DNA of 64,000 bases from Lycocorax pyrrhopterus obiensis (lineage: Eukaryota; Chordata; Aves; Passeriformes; Paradisaeidae), in the NCBI GenBank assembly GCA_014706295.1, contig JACSVZ010000002.1:129341431-129405430 (forward strand). Direction: 5' to 3'. The notes beneath the pieces are model-generated. The model saw only the letters and a program-made list of their open reading frames with translations. It did not search any database and was not told the origin of the DNA. Made by a program: the position numbers and the translations under genes. The first letter of the stretch is position 1. Every line of letters begins with the position of its first letter. Positions 26,300-39,342 of the stretch are shown piece by piece.

Positions 26300-26660
26300 A
26301 GTGCACAGGTATGGCAAGGCAGAGTGCCACAGCCAGGGCCCATCCTGCCACCCCAGCCAGGAGCAGGGCAGCCAGGGACAGCCCCAGGCACTGGGATAAG
26401 GAACATGTGAGGCAGACACAGGAGAAGTTATTATGGCACTCAGGAATTTATTGGAATTTATTGCACATCCACAAAGGGTTTCTGTGCATGGATTCGTGCC
26501 TGTGTGTAGAGGTGCCACATTCCACCTCCCCCGTCATCCTGATGTGCAGCTCCATCACCTCTTCCTAACTCACCACCCACCCGGCTTCAACCCACCAATG
26601 GATGTCCCTGCCAGAAGCACAGGTCCCTGCAGGTCACAAACACATACCAACCTGTTTTAA
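26300..26660. other. GC-richer block of unknown nature
   Basis: GC-rich relative to its flanks but poor in CpG. It begins with AGCC/CAGG-rich wording, contains a small direct repeat of GGAATTTATT (near 26,440-26,462), then a C-rich stretch. It could be an old repeat such as a decayed LTR, but I cannot match it to a family. Confidence 0.3.
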
Positions 26661-28839
26661 AAAGAGTGGGTTTAAGCAAGGTAATCCTTGAAAGGAATCC
26701 CTGATTTGGAATCATTGTGAATTTGGAGTTGTCTTCCAAATCTTAGTCCTCCAGCTCCTGAATGTGTCAGTTTCCAAATCCTGCTGCCAGGTCTTCCTTG
26801 TTTTCTGTGTATCTGGTCACAAAATGAGATGAAAAATATTTTTTGTGGAAGAAATTGGAAAATGCAAGACAGTGACTACTATTTTCAGCTTTGAATGAGC
26901 AGAAAATAGAGGACTGAATTTTGCCTGCAAAGAAATTGGATAATAATAATGTAGATGGAAGCAGCCTTCTCTCTGAGCCCCTAAACTTGGGAGCAATAGA
27001 AACACAGTTGTGTTTGTAGCCTCATTCCAGTAATGTGGTATACAAACTGAACACATGTAAGTAGAAAGCAGAGAATTTTATCTTGAAATTTTCACACTAC
27101 CACAGAGAAAACAAACTTTAAAAAATATACAGAATATCACTTCAAGAATGTTTCACTTATTGTTCTTTTTATTTTGTAAATTAATTAAAAGCGGAGGAGG
27201 TACAGATAGTAACAATTACTGAACAGTTTTTGCAAAAAATGTACTTTTCAGAGTGCAGTATTTTTCTTCCTGTTTCTCACTGAGGAGAACTAGGACTTAT
27301 TTATTGTGCTGGATAAAAATATTGAACTAATAGTAGGCAATTTTTTATGACTTCATATTATCATAAATGAATTCATTTTCAAATCAGATTCAATCAAACC
27401 TCAATTTATAATAATAGAATCCAGATTTGCATGCCACTAGAGATATGTTCTACCAAAAATAACAGACTTCAGGACGTAATTAAAGTATATTCTGTATACA
27501 ATACATGATTTTAAAATTTCCCTTCTGTACCATATAAGCAATGCCCAGAGAAGGTGTGGGGTTTGGGTGGAAGTGGTTGAATAATATTAAAAAAAAAAAA
27601 AAGAAGAACTACATTGACTACATTGTAGGTTTTGGCTCAGCCCTGCAGTAAGACTGTTGTATGAACTACACTGCATCCCAGGAGTAATCCTGGGAACATG
27701 GCACTCAAAGTATCTCAGAAAAATGTGACTTACTGTACTTCTGTGCTTCACAGCTGGTTGATTGTCACCTGCTGTGACCTCTCTCACATGTGCCAGAGCA
27801 CGCGTGCATGCTGTGGTCCTGTACCTAGTCTGCAAACGTGTTTGCAGGGACATATTCTGTGGTCCCTGGTGCTAAAACAATTTTAGTTGCTTCCCAGCCT
27901 AGCAAATGGTGTGTCCCTGCCTTGCTGTGCCGTGGTCTCTACTTCCTGTTGGCATCTTGGGCACAGTCAGCCATCTGTACCTTTAAACCCACTTTTACTC
28001 TTGTTTGCCTTTGGGAAGCAAGGTATGCCTTACATTTTATTCCCCCTAGAAACTCGGGGAGATGCCACAGTGGTGTGGCCTCAGAGATGCCAAGAGATGT
28101 CCAGTGGCCAAGAGGCAGGCAGGGGCCAGGTAGTGATCAGAGGGATGGGAACAGGCTGCATCCCAGCAGTGAGGGGAGGGGTGAAACTGCCCGTGAGAGG
28201 GCTGCCTTTGGGTGGTTTCTTCATTTCGGCTCCATTTAGCCTTGGTTCTCTAACTCGATATATCTAGAAGGTGTTTAGTTCCCTGCTAAAATACATGTCT
28301 AATGTCAATGAGACAATTTCCATCTGAGGATGGTCTCCTCCTGCCACTCCAAGCCCAGACAAGGAGCTGGGACCAAGCAACCAACTCACTGACTTAAAAT
28401 CAGAGGAGTTGGAGTCCCAGTTGCTGAAACTAGCACAGAGCCTCAGGCAGGGCAGCGTGCCCAGGTACAGAGGTATCCTTGCAGTTAAAAACCTGTGGTT
28501 CTCCAGTTTTCATCTTTTGGCTTACATGAATTAGGTTGTTGCCAAATGAAAGTCTTCAAGAATTTTTTTTCTGGATGGGATCTGCAGTGCTGCCAAGTCT
28601 GAACTTCTTGATTGTCCTCATCCTCCAAGTGCTCTCAAGGGCTTCCTGAGGGGCTTTTCCTGCAATGCCCATGGGATGGCCCAGGGCAGCCCAACCCATC
28701 CTTGATCCCCTTCTGATCACTGAGGATCTCTCAGAAGAGAGGACCCCTTGGAAAAAGGAGCTGGTGCCTTGAGACATACCTGCACAGAGCCAGCCCAAGC
28801 CCAGAAGTACCCAGATGTCCTCTGGCAGCTTAAGATAAC
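26661..28839. other. Unassigned sequence; A14 run and two GC-richer patches
   Basis: A run of fourteen A lies at 27,589-27,602. GC-richer, CpG-poor patches occur at about 28,040-28,230 and 28,560-28,830. Two overlapping plus frames (133 and 126 codons, 27,838-28,267) are products of that composition; neither has a recognisable domain. Confidence 0.5.
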
Positions 28840-29040
28840 CTTGTGCTCATCTTCTGCCGTTTCTTCATTACTTTGAAGTAAGACTGTCTTCAGATGTTTC
28901 AGCCAATGTGTAAATTGCCAGTTAATTCTGTCCTAGAGATAAGAAAACGCTTCCAGCAACCCGGCTTTCATGTCAGTCTACATGCCATCTACATATTACC
29001 ATGATAAAATACGATTTTCCACAATTGTTTTTCTCTAATT
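28840..29040. promoter_or_regulatory. Possible conserved non-coding block
   Basis: Complex AT-rich sequence with isolated CpGs (TGCCGTTT, AAACGCTT, CCCGGC, TACGATTT) and words such as CAGTTAATTC, AGATAAGAAA (GATA-type) and ACAATTGTTT. There is no frame. Texture-based inference. Confidence 0.25.
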
Positions 29041-32000
29041 TGGAAGTTTATCAAACTTTCCAGTGTTTTCTGTGTCTCTTTTTCAGTTTTTTTAGATTAA
29101 AAAGAAAGAATCCACAGGACAAGATGTAGAATTTCCTGTTAAGAAAATTGGAATAAAATATTTATTTTCAGGCCTCATTAATCACTACAGTTTCAGTGCA
29201 TCTGGGGATCTGTGGTTTCATCCTCCCCAGCAGTCCACACTCTCAAACCCACTGTATCTTCTGTAAAGAGCAGAGGTCAGTCTGTGTCTTGGCAGTGTTA
29301 TTCTGCACTCTACTATTACCACAAAAGCTGCTTGCTGATTTTCTGTTGGCACTCTGAATTTGTCCTGTCAATTTTCTTTGCTTTGTAATGAGCATTTTAG
29401 CAAATTAACTGCTCATTGCAAGCAACTTATTTATTTTCTATTTGTTGCCTTCCCCACCCTTCCTAATCAGCCTATTGTTTTTCTTGGTTGAATAAGTATA
29501 AATAATTAGCACATCAAACAATCAGATCTCTCCTATTGAAAATTATTGAGACTGAAAAGGAGGCTGCATCAATTAAATTGGTTTCTGCAATTGTTTCCTC
29601 AGTTCTACTCTGTGAAACTTTCTAACAGACTTTGGAAATATGGATAAAGCTAGCCACAGCTTTTTTGGAAAAAGAAATATCTCCCCGGCTCCCTCAAATT
29701 TTTCCCTGAGGATCTATTTATTTAGTGCTGAGCTTTGCCAGACCACTTGATACTTCTATTCTAACACACAAAAGCAGTTACAGTATATAAATGATTCAGA
29801 GATACATTTTGAAGTAATTAAATGCAGAGCAGTGGTGCAGAAAATTAGTCAAAATTAGTGTAAAATTATGATAACCACCATGCTGAGTATTGAGTGCAGT
29901 GGAAGCTGCAATGGTAGCGGAAAAAAAGGGAAGGATTATGGTTTAAGTCACAGTCCTGGAAGTCAAAAGACCAATGTTCAGTCCCAGTACGACCTTGAGT
30001 AACTCACCTAACTTCTATTCCTCATCTTGCAAAGGGGGATTAATCGCTCTTTGCTACAAAGAAGGAAATTTACCAATTTTTATAAATTACTTCTAGATGC
30101 TGTGATATAAAATGCACTGACACCAGAGTCAGCAGGTTTTTCCTTCCTAGAAATCTCTAGGAAAAAAGAGACTATTTATGTAGCTTATTTACTTTGGAAA
30201 GCATTCTCGGAGATGTTTTCAATGGTAGTCAGATGCTCCTTAACTTTTTGGCAGAACTTCATCATCCTTGACTCTACCCATATCCTGAGCAATTCTGCTT
30301 ATTCTGTGTTTCATATGAAGAACTGTTGCTCCTTTCTCCTCTCCATAACCCTTCCTGGGCTCAGGGTGTAAGGCTGAGCAGGATGGAGGACAAAAGCTTT
30401 TGTTGTGAACCAGGGCATAAGGCACAGCCTTGACTGAAGATGCTGGTGGAGCAGGACTTGTGAGAAAATGCCCTCTGTGAATTATCCTCTTGGATGTGTC
30501 CCATAACCTGCCTGCTCCCTCTCTACACCACCAGCCTGGAACATGCCTCGGTGAAGTGGATGGGGTTTGGGAGAGCTCCTTGCAGGGGTGCAACAGAGAA
30601 AAGGGATTGAAACTTTTTTGTGTCAAAACTGTTTTTGGTGTGAATGTGGGTGTGCATCCAGTGCAGGCACATGCTCAGGGCCAGAAGTCTGAATACAGTC
30701 AGGAGTCATCTCTGGTCTGGTCTTCAGAGGGCCCCAGGAGAGCAGTGTAGATATCCATATATACAGCTCTCCACTATCTCTGTGAAACACAACTCTACTA
30801 TGACCAGGTTGCTGTGGTGCTGCAGCCATTGCGTGCAAGGCTGGGCATCTCTGCTTCCCTGGGCTTTTCCTGTTCTCTTCCGTCTCTTACCTGGTGGACT
30901 GCCTGTGAGCTCCTTGGAGGAAGGAATGTAGTTTAATTCTGTGTCTGTGCAAGGCCTCCTGCATTGAGGTTCTGGCCCTTGCTGGTTTTTAGAACATTAT
31001 TTTAATGTGGGTAAAAATTACATTCATCGCTTCATGCTTGTTTCCATCAAAGCTGTTGAGCCCTCAGGTTACTCCCAGAGGTTTATATATGTGTAATTCC
31101 TAGAGCAGGAGGCTCTAAATGATACAGGCTTAGAGACAATCTGTTTATGCCTGATGGAAAAGACAGGCTAGATCGTACTTCGTTTGCATGTTGTTTCCAA
31201 GTATAAATGTTTCAATAATTTTGATTAACTTTTTTTTAAGTTCATGAATAAACAAAACAAATTTGTGAGTGCTAGTGAAAATATGGTTTTGTTGGATGTG
31301 TTCTGGGTGAAAGGTAAATTCTAGTATTGTATGTTCAGGTCAGGCTCTGGACACAGCAGAGAGAGGACAGCAAACAAGTCTGATAATAAAGCTAATGCTG
31401 TAGATGATACTGCAACAAAATTTTGAGGAGTCCTTGTTTCTTTCAGACCTAAGAAGGAGATTCTTCTAAGATGTGGTAGAAGCAAACAACAACAGAAACA
31501 ATCTGAAAGCCTGGTTTGGCTGTAGGAGTTGCAGAGGAGCCAGGTTAGGTGTTTGCTGTAGCGCCTTCTGGGTATATCAGCCACTGGAGCAAGAGGCCCA
31601 CTGGAAAAGCAGGGAAAAGCAGGAAAAACTGTGGTGAGAAGAGCAAGGTGTTGGTGATGAGTCATTTGCTAAGGACCAATTTTTGTATGATCCAGGCCAA
31701 ACTAAGCTGATTCCTACTTTGAGCAAGGTATTTGTAAGTATGTGGTGGTGAATTGATGGAGGAATCCTTATTGAGATGGGGGTCATCTTGATTTGTCCTT
31801 TTGCCATCAGTACTGTTTTCTGTTCCAGTCTAATGAGGAGTGTTTGGGAAGTGCACGAGGTAACCAGGAACCAGTTGATTTTGTTTTGTTCCCTGGAGAA
31901 AAAGAATTTCTAAGTTGTGTAGTCACTGTTGTTGTGGGAGACCTCGACCTTGTCAAGGCCACCTGGCCATGGGAATGTTTTGGACCTCTATGTCCAACGA

Positions 32001-32084
32001 GTCCCTCCTCTTCCATAGAGCCCTCCATGTGCAGGGGCTGATGGGTGGCTCCGTACTGGGACCCATGGCACTGCTCAGGCACTA
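29041..32084. other. Unassigned sequence; AT-rich possible regulatory stretch near 29.38-29.65 kb
   Basis: 29,380-29,650 is complex and AT-rich, with AAATTAACTGC, ATAATTAGC and CAATTAAATTGG words that could be homeodomain sites. The rest is ordinary. The 128-codon minus frame at 30,240-30,626 and the 114-codon minus frame at 31,321-31,665 show no domain. Confidence 0.4.
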
Positions 32085-32410
32085 AAGCAAAAGCAGAGTG
32101 AGAGGGAGGGCAGACAAGAAGGCAAAGAAAGAGCCAGAGAAAGAGAAATGCAATGGGCTGGAAGGACAATGATGATGGGAATGGAAGAAGAGACCGAAGT
32201 GCTCAGAAAGATGCAGAGTTGTAATAAATAGTTTAAATAGCTTGAAGCTCTTCTGACAAAAACAGGAAGAAGAACTTAGAAGGAGTACATAAAGGAAGGT
32301 TAGAGAGAAAGATCACAAGATAGAAGAGAGCAAAAGAAAGGCCAGTTAGATTGAAGAGAGAGACAGTGAGGAAAGCAGGCATGGTGGGTGTGAGAAGGAA
32401 GAAACTCTTG
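32085..32410 (+). repeat. Purine-rich (GA-rich) low-complexity tract
   Basis: The plus strand is dominated by A and G for over 300 bases, with many GAAAGAG, GAGAGAAAG and GGAAGAAG words and few long pyrimidine runs. This skew removes stops on the minus strand and explains the 136-codon frame at 32,233-32,643, whose product is a run of L, F and S. Confidence 0.7.
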
Positions 32411-35195
32411 GCTGGCAGTGGGTCAGGAAGGGAGAGCACACACAGAAAGCTCACGAGTGACCAGGGCAGGGCTGCTGATGAGGAGGATGAGAAGGTACAG
32501 CCGTGGGGGCTCTGTGCCATGGTTGTCTTCTGCGGGCCGCTTCCACTGGCAAGTTTCAATGGGAGCCTGATTTCACTGGTCAGCGAGGGGTCTTGGGATT
32601 TAGCTCTCCAAGTCATAACACGCTGATGTAACACAGCTGTCAAATTATGTAATTTACGTTTATATAACCCCTGTTATTCCAATCTGGACTAAGAAAAGAT
32701 TGCACCCTGCCAAAACCTTTCCTGCTTGAAACATGATGAAATATTACCTCACTAACACTGCATGTACTAATTAAAGTACACTAATTAGTTATTTGAGAGC
32801 CCAAAGGTTAGGCACACATGGATTACCCACTATAATTTGGGGGAGGAGGGGAGGGGAAGCACATGTACAAAATAGTCTCTCTAGGGTTCCTGATGGGAAC
32901 ATTTCCTCCTCCCTGCCTCAAGGTGCTCTTGGCCACTTCTTTGAAGCTGCATTAAGATATGTCTACCCCAATTACAAAAGTAACAACACCACCACTTATG
33001 CTCTGTAAAACCCTGTCTAGAAATCACCACATCATTTTTGCTTGGACCTTTTTTCTTTGGGACTGATTCCTGACCCGTTCCCTAAATGAAGGCACGTGGA
33101 AGACACTGCAGCAGGACCTTGCAAACTGACGTGGTGCAGAGGCAGCTGCAGCTTTGGGCAGCCTTCAACTCCCTGCAGCTTTGGGAGTATCTACAGCATT
33201 CTCAGTGCAGGAAGACACCAGAGCTCAATGATGCACGATGTCAAGTGATGTGGCCATGGCTGCACAGCCCTTTTCAGGGCTGTGTCTACCTTACTATTAC
33301 TTGCATGCAATTTCATGTTTATATTAGGCCAGGGTATATAGACCCCATTAAAGAATCTGGGGATTTGTGTTGTTGCATGCTTGCTGTACCAATTTAAAGA
33401 GAAAATACAGTATCTAAGGTATCTGCCCCAGAACGCTTGCAATCTGCATGATTTATTTGGCAGAGGAGTAATTTATTTATTCCTTTCTGGTTCTTTGCTA
33501 CCCACTTGTAAAATGTTTATGTGAGCTCCTCTCTGATGGCTAGTACTTCTTTAGCTGAGTTATTTGAACTCAGAAAACAAATTCTTTCTTTCACTAATGG
33601 ATTTCTAGTAGTGTTTCTCACATGTTTCTCTTTAGCTATTTCTCTCTGTAAAAGGGTCTGAACCATTCCCACTGGGAAATCTTTATGAGTCTGTTGGCAG
33701 ACAAGGTTCTGGCCCATTTTCACCTAAAATCACCATGGTTTGAATATGGGGGCTTGTGGGCCTGGAAGTTTTAAGCCACAATAGTCACTTCTCAGCTGAT
33801 CCTCCCAGCAACAACCCAGTCTGAGAGTTTTCCAGGGGAAAGAAAGTTGGGGCATAAGTTCCTCTCAGCTAGTTGAAGTAGTTGAACCATGGTAATTGCC
33901 ACATACTTGGTGGGGTTTAGTCTGCCAAGTGCCAAACAGAAGGGAGGAGGCTGCTTGTAATACCTTTCTACAAGCCTTTCGTGGGTTGTCTATAGCCTTA
34001 TTCACAAAAATTATCTGTAGGTGCTGAGTGCTTCTGTCTCTCCCTTATGTACAGAATGCAAACATGCGGCTACTGATGTCATGTTTTAATGGGGTCGTCA
34101 GCACAAGCAGAACCAAGCCCCTTCATTTCACTATGGGTTTTTCATACCTGAAAGGCTCTTTCTCCCCCTACAAAATATATGTAAATGCCCTGAGCAGAAT
34201 ATTAGTCCAGGGTGTTTCTCTTAGCTCTAGTTTGCATGTTTCCACCTCTGTGAGCGTGAAGTCAGACAGGTCCCAGGGGTCAAAGCCAATATCTCAAGTG
34301 CCCCCTGGAAAGTGCTGAAGTTACCTGCTCTTTAAAAGAGGATGACTCCATCATTGTATACTGCCATGTTCCCCATCAAACCCCAGCTCAATGCCATGAT
34401 ACTTCCCTGAAGGCTGATGTCTCACTCCAAGGCAGGTCATGCACAGATAGAAGTGAGGACTTGTGAAGAAACAGCTTTCTAAATGGGATGGGGAAACTCA
34501 CATGGATGGAAATGGACTTTGTTCTTCTCTAATAAGGAGTCCGGCACATTGGAGGTCACTTCATGTGTGATTAATTTTATTCCCTTATATTATAATGAAG
34601 TATGCTTTCTTTGCTCCATTTCTTTTGGTCTGTTTGATTTCCCATTAATTTTGAAGTCCCCTTTGTAAGCTTGAAGTAAATTGTGCCCTTCAGTGTTTGC
34701 TGAATTGGGTTTACTCAGCACCTTTCAGGTCTGAGCCTTAGCATGGAGCTGAAACAGATGCTGCATGGTAAAATGCAGACATTTCCTCAGTCTTTCTGAG
34801 TTTTGCATTATCATGGTGTCTGTCTCTAAATATATTATCGTGGTGTATATCTGTAAAACAGTCATATGCAAAGGGATGGATTTGTTGTTGCATTTATCCT
34901 CTGCTTCTCAATGTAGGAAATTGTTTCTCAGAACTAAGCTTCCCACAGAAGACTGCATTTGTTAGATTTACTCCAGAAATTTGGCCAAGATAAATTTTGA
35001 AAGTGAAGTTATAATTTACATATGACATCTCAGGTACAAGATCTTTTTTTCAAGCTTCTTTGCTGTTTAAAAGTTAAGTAAATGTTTGTGCTTGTTTAAT
35101 TTAGCTTTGATGATTGTCTTTTGGGTTGAACACTGAGCAAAAAAAGAGAGAATGTCTTACTGTGATGTTTATGTTTATTTAAAAAAAACCCAAAC
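32411..35195. other. Unassigned sequence, one perfect short hairpin
   Basis: Unique sequence with short frames only. It contains a perfect 8-bp stem with a 6-base loop at 33,263-33,284 (CACAGCCC, TTTTCA, GGGCTGTG) and an AT-rich stretch at 32,640-32,790 with TAATTA-type sites. No gene is supported. Confidence 0.5.
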
Positions 35196-35196
35196 A

Positions 35197-35225
<29 letters not shown>
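35196..35225 (+). repeat. (AC)15 microsatellite
   Basis: An uninterrupted run of AC dinucleotides of about 30 bases, preceded by A8 CCCAAAC. It is probably polymorphic. The 125-codon minus frame 35,096-35,473 runs through it as a V-C repeat and is an artefact. Confidence 0.95.
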
Positions 35226-35227
<2 letters not shown>

Positions 35228-36984
35228 AAATTTAGGGCTAAACCCAAAACCAACAACAAGACACGTGAGATAAATTTGGAGGAAGATTTTTGTCCCATCC
35301 TCCTGTTGGAGTACATCATTACATGTATGGGATGATCTGGTCGAATAGTCTGCAAGTCCTGCAGGTTTCCTGAGAAATCGAGGAAAAATACATAGAGAGC
35401 AATTTGCTGCTAGGAGGATTAGCACTAGAGAGCTCTTAGTATCAGATCTTTTCTTGTGAGAGAAGCTCCACACACAGGGGGATAAAGGTCTGGTGCAGCA
35501 GCATGTGGGGTTTGCTTGGATTCCCTTGGTGCAGCTCCCTGCTGTCCTCCAGACCCCTTCAACAAGGCAGAGACATGAGGAGGTTGCTGGAAGACAAGTG
35601 ATGGTGCATCCCTTGATGTCCAGCTCTCACACTACCAGCTCACCTCAGAAGCAAAGCATCAAGAGCAGTGTTGCCTCTGCATTGCCACCAGTTCTCCACC
35701 GTTCTCTGCTCAGCACATGGGCTACTGTCAACCCCTTTCCAAGGGACTCAACTCCCTTATAATATTTTTGATATCTGTAGACACTCAGGTTAAACTCAAA
35801 ATGGATGGAAGAGTTGCAGCACCTAGAAAGATACAATCCTCAGCCAGTTTAGGTTTCTAACTATGCTTCTTCCTTTCCACTGTTGTGCTTTGACCTCTTT
35901 CTAGGCTAAAGCATATATTTCAACAATAAATGTCTCTGTAGGTGGGTTGACACATAACACTCCTGATGGACGGCTCTGTATTGTCTCCTGAATTATTACG
36001 GAAAATATGGCTGTGTCCACTAGAAGAACTTCTCTGGTGAGTGTCTGTTAAGATGGAGAGATGAGCTGTGTGCCTGACTCTTGATTTCTTTATGCTTCTT
36101 CCGATGAGCCCGTGTGTGGGAGAATGCTGTGCTAGATGTGCTTGAACTCACCTTGCCCTGGGGATGGCCTGCTGTCCCCACCAGTCCACCCTCTTGCTCT
36201 TCAGGGCAAGGAACAAGCAAAGTGCGTGTTGTCTGATTTCACCTCCCATCTTCCACCTATTTGAGCTAATCTTTGAAAGTGTTTCATTTTCCTGATGTCA
36301 CACCTTCTGAGTACTGACTGGCTAAACAGAAAAATGGCAGGGGGTCCACGTAATTTATGGGAAAGTAACACAGAAGTAACAAAAGCCACTTTTTTCCTGT
36401 GGTTTTTGTTACTGTAAATTGGGACTGGATGGGAATCCTGGGTACACTTTAATAATTCCCAGATACTAATAAGAAATGATCCAGCAGCTTGTGGTACTTA
36501 AGATTTCAGGAAAAGCAACAAATGACTGTGACTTCTTCTGATCCACATCAACAAGACCACAAACCACTGATCTCCAAAGAAATGGTGCATCCAGAAAACC
36601 TACTAGACAGTTTTATGAAGGAGTCATTGTTTTTCAAAACAAAATGAATGTGGAAAGGACAATTTTTGGCAAATAATTACATCTGTAATGGAAAACATAT
36701 TGTCTCATTAAACTACACTCTTAATCTTTCTCACTTATTTATCGTCTTTTGATGGAGCAGAGTCTGGGATTTATATCCTGTCCAATGTCCCATAGAACTT
36801 TTGTCCAGTAAAAAAGGTCATCTGTAAATTTCACATAGGCAAGTGTAACATTTTCCTACCATAACATCATCTTTAAAAAAGGGGGAAAGAAAGACACGGC
36901 ATTAAAAGTTAAAAGCTGCTGTAAACCTAAGAAAATACATTTGTTCAGCTGAGCCCACATTAAGCTTGATTTGCTTCATTTGGA
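35226..36984. other. Unassigned sequence, no gene seen
   Basis: Unique DNA with short frames only. The AT-rich part at about 36,620-36,760 (ATAATTACATCTG, CATTAAACTAC) could be regulatory, but the evidence is too thin to call. Confidence 0.5.
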
Positions 36985-37270
36985 AACAGCTGAAACTGGG
37001 TAATCTTGAGCTTGTAGTGAGAAATATCAATTTAACATGTAGTTGGTGTGCTAAGGGCTGCCCTGTTCCAATTAAAAATCCACTGTGTTTTTATGGTGGT
37101 ATTCTGGAGGGTGTCTTGATTTGCTGATGAATGCTGACAGAACTATTAAAGCTGTGAAACAACATCACTTGAACATGGCACAAAATGAAAGAAAGGCACT
37201 GCCATGCTGCTCTTGGGTGTTATTATCCTGATTAAAAATTGGAGCCAAAGTGAAAATCATCCCTGGGCAA
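36985..37270. promoter_or_regulatory. Possible conserved non-coding element
   Basis: About 285 bases of complex AT-rich sequence with no repeats or frames, dense in CAATTAAAAA, TATTAAAG, CTGATTAAAAAT and TTTTTATGG words (homeodomain, HOX/CDX-like). It ends exactly where the (ATTT)5 repeat begins. The call is based on texture only. Confidence 0.3.
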
Positions 37271-37273
37271 TGC

Positions 37274-37293
37274 ATTTATTTATTTATTTATTT
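37274..37293 (+). repeat. (ATTT)5 simple repeat
   Basis: Five perfect ATTT units. Confidence 0.95.
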
Positions 37294-39085
37294 ATCCCTT
37301 TAAAATGACTTCATGGTATTGGTAGCTGTGTTTCCTGACAGGACCCCTTAAGGCACTGTGATTAAGTGAAGGAGCATTTCTTATTAACCCCTTTCTTGTG
37401 CCTAGAAGCACAGATGAAGAATGACAGAGTGTGCTGTGTGACAGTATGAATATGCAATACTGAGAGCTGGACAGGCCCCTGGCTGTTAGCGTTTCCTGAC
37501 ACTCTCGGTTATTAAAAATCCTTCTCTCAGCAGTTTTGAGAGTCATGTCAGCAGGCCTTTGAAATTCAATGGGGAAAGAGTCACCTACATAGAACATAGC
37601 CTTTCATTTGTCCCCTTAAATTGCCCATGACGAGCTGAAAATACCTGTTTTCCCTTTTTTTTTTTGCCATGTATTCAAAAACCTAGGAGTCATTCAGATG
37701 ATGACTTGACCCACAAGCTAAGCAACCAAACAAGAGCCTCACCAGCTTGAGGTTTTGGTGCCGAATCAAACATCTCTCAGTCCTTTCTGTGTGAGATGTG
37801 GAAACAGGCAGGTTAGAAATAAAGTAGAGTTCTTTCTGTAGGTTCCAAACAACACTTTATTTTCTATGCATGATTGTAGGGTGATTGTAATTAACTTTTG
37901 TCCTGTCCCCAGCCAGCACATGAGCAGAGTACAATGGCAGAGTTGAGCATGGACAGAGAACTGGGCATGGCTGGAGAGCTGGGGGCAAAGAGGGATGCTG
38001 GCTGGAGATGGGGCTGGCACCAGGAGTGGATGGTGCCTTCAGCCCTGAGGGGAGGGAGCCTCCTCTCAGCCTTGTAAGTAATGGGACAACTAGATTTGCC
38101 TGACAGCCAATGTAGAAGTGGGAACAAATAAGCACTCTTTTCCATCCAATCAAGACATTGATAAACTTAACTGAGGCACAAAGGATGTGAGGAAAAAGAG
38201 TATTTAATTGTCTGTACACCAGTGCCCCTAACCTGGTAATAAATTTGGCTGCATTGCTGTCACTGGATGCTGCCCATAGAACTCACATGCCTGGAATGCA
38301 AAAGCCCATGAACATAACCTATTTAGGAAGAGTCAAGAGGGGAAGGGGAATGGCAAGCCACATAAAATGAGCTGTTATCTCCTTCTGAGTCATTGGGCAT
38401 CCTCTCCCCTTCCCTCTTCTCCTCCCCTACTCCACACCCCCACAGTTTGCACTCCGGTTTCAGGGGACTTGTGGCTGGAGAATGTGGTGCGGGGAGAAAA
38501 CATCTGCTTTTGTCCCAGCAACTGACAGGTTTCCCTGGAGAGTGCATGCCTGTGGCAGCACAGCACGAAATGCCCTTCACTCAGGTACTGGCACCAGAGA
38601 AAAAGTTGTCCCAGCAGACAGGAGCTCCTGGCTGGTACAGCTGCTTGTGGCTGGGTTCAGTGTTTCTGCACAGTGGAGAAGGGATGGATGGGCAGTGGCT
38701 TTATCCTTAGTGTCTCTCTAACCTTGAGAAAAAAAATCTGTGTGCGTTTCTTGTTACTGCAGATTCCTGTGTAGAAGAGTGTAGAAGATGGGGACACAGC
38801 ATCCAGCATGGATGCTCATCTCTTTGAAGGAGCTGCTGAAGCCTAGCGATTACATAGAAAAATCCAGTCAAAACATTTGAGTGTTGTAAGGAAATGTCAA
38901 TTAGCTACAAAAATTAAAATTTGGCCCCACAAGGTATTATGTGAAGTAGCTGCGCATGGGAAAGGGTCTGGTTACATCCCTTGCAGTTCTTTGTTCCTGG
39001 CATGGTTCACATGAAGTCATGAAAATTACGCTGAATGCTTTTCTATGAAAAAACAGGAGATGCTTTTAATTAGCATTCAACAGAT
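37294..39085. other. Unassigned sequence, no gene seen
   Basis: Unique sequence. Overlapping minus frames at 37,766-38,219 and plus frames at 38,393-38,721 arise in locally GC-richer DNA and show no domain. Confidence 0.5.
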
Positions 39086-39129
39086 TTCACAAAATCACTG
39101 TAATAGAATTCACAAAATCACTGTAATAG
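39086..39129 (+). repeat. Two-copy tandem duplication, 23-bp period
   Basis: TTCACAAAATCACTGTAATAG occurs at 39,086-39,106 and identically at 39,109-39,129. The copies are perfect, so the duplication is recent. It lies about 210 bases before the 5' edge of the CR1. Confidence 0.95.
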
Positions 39130-39342
39130 GGTTTTTTAACGCCTCCCTACACTGTGACCTGGAATGAAAAAAACCATAAGATGCTGGAAGTTTCAATTTG
39201 AATGATATGCTGGATCTCCCATTCTGTCAACACTAAAATATTGTAGAGTTTTCAAGACACACTGGTTTTTAAACACTTTAGTACAACTGATCAGTATAAT
39301 AGATTTAACCTTAGTGGATAGAAAAGAAATAATCACAGAGCT

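Noticed and set aside
26300..26660. Possible decayed LTR in a GC-richer block
   Set aside because: No terminal TG...CA pair, TATA box or family match could be shown, so it is listed only as a block of unknown nature.
32233..32643. 136-codon minus frame rich in leucine, phenylalanine and serine that looks like membrane segments
   Set aside because: Reverse complement of the purine-rich tract; hydrophobic runs follow from pyrimidine-rich codons.
35096..35473. 125-codon minus frame with a cysteine-valine run
   Set aside because: Runs through the AC microsatellite; artefact.
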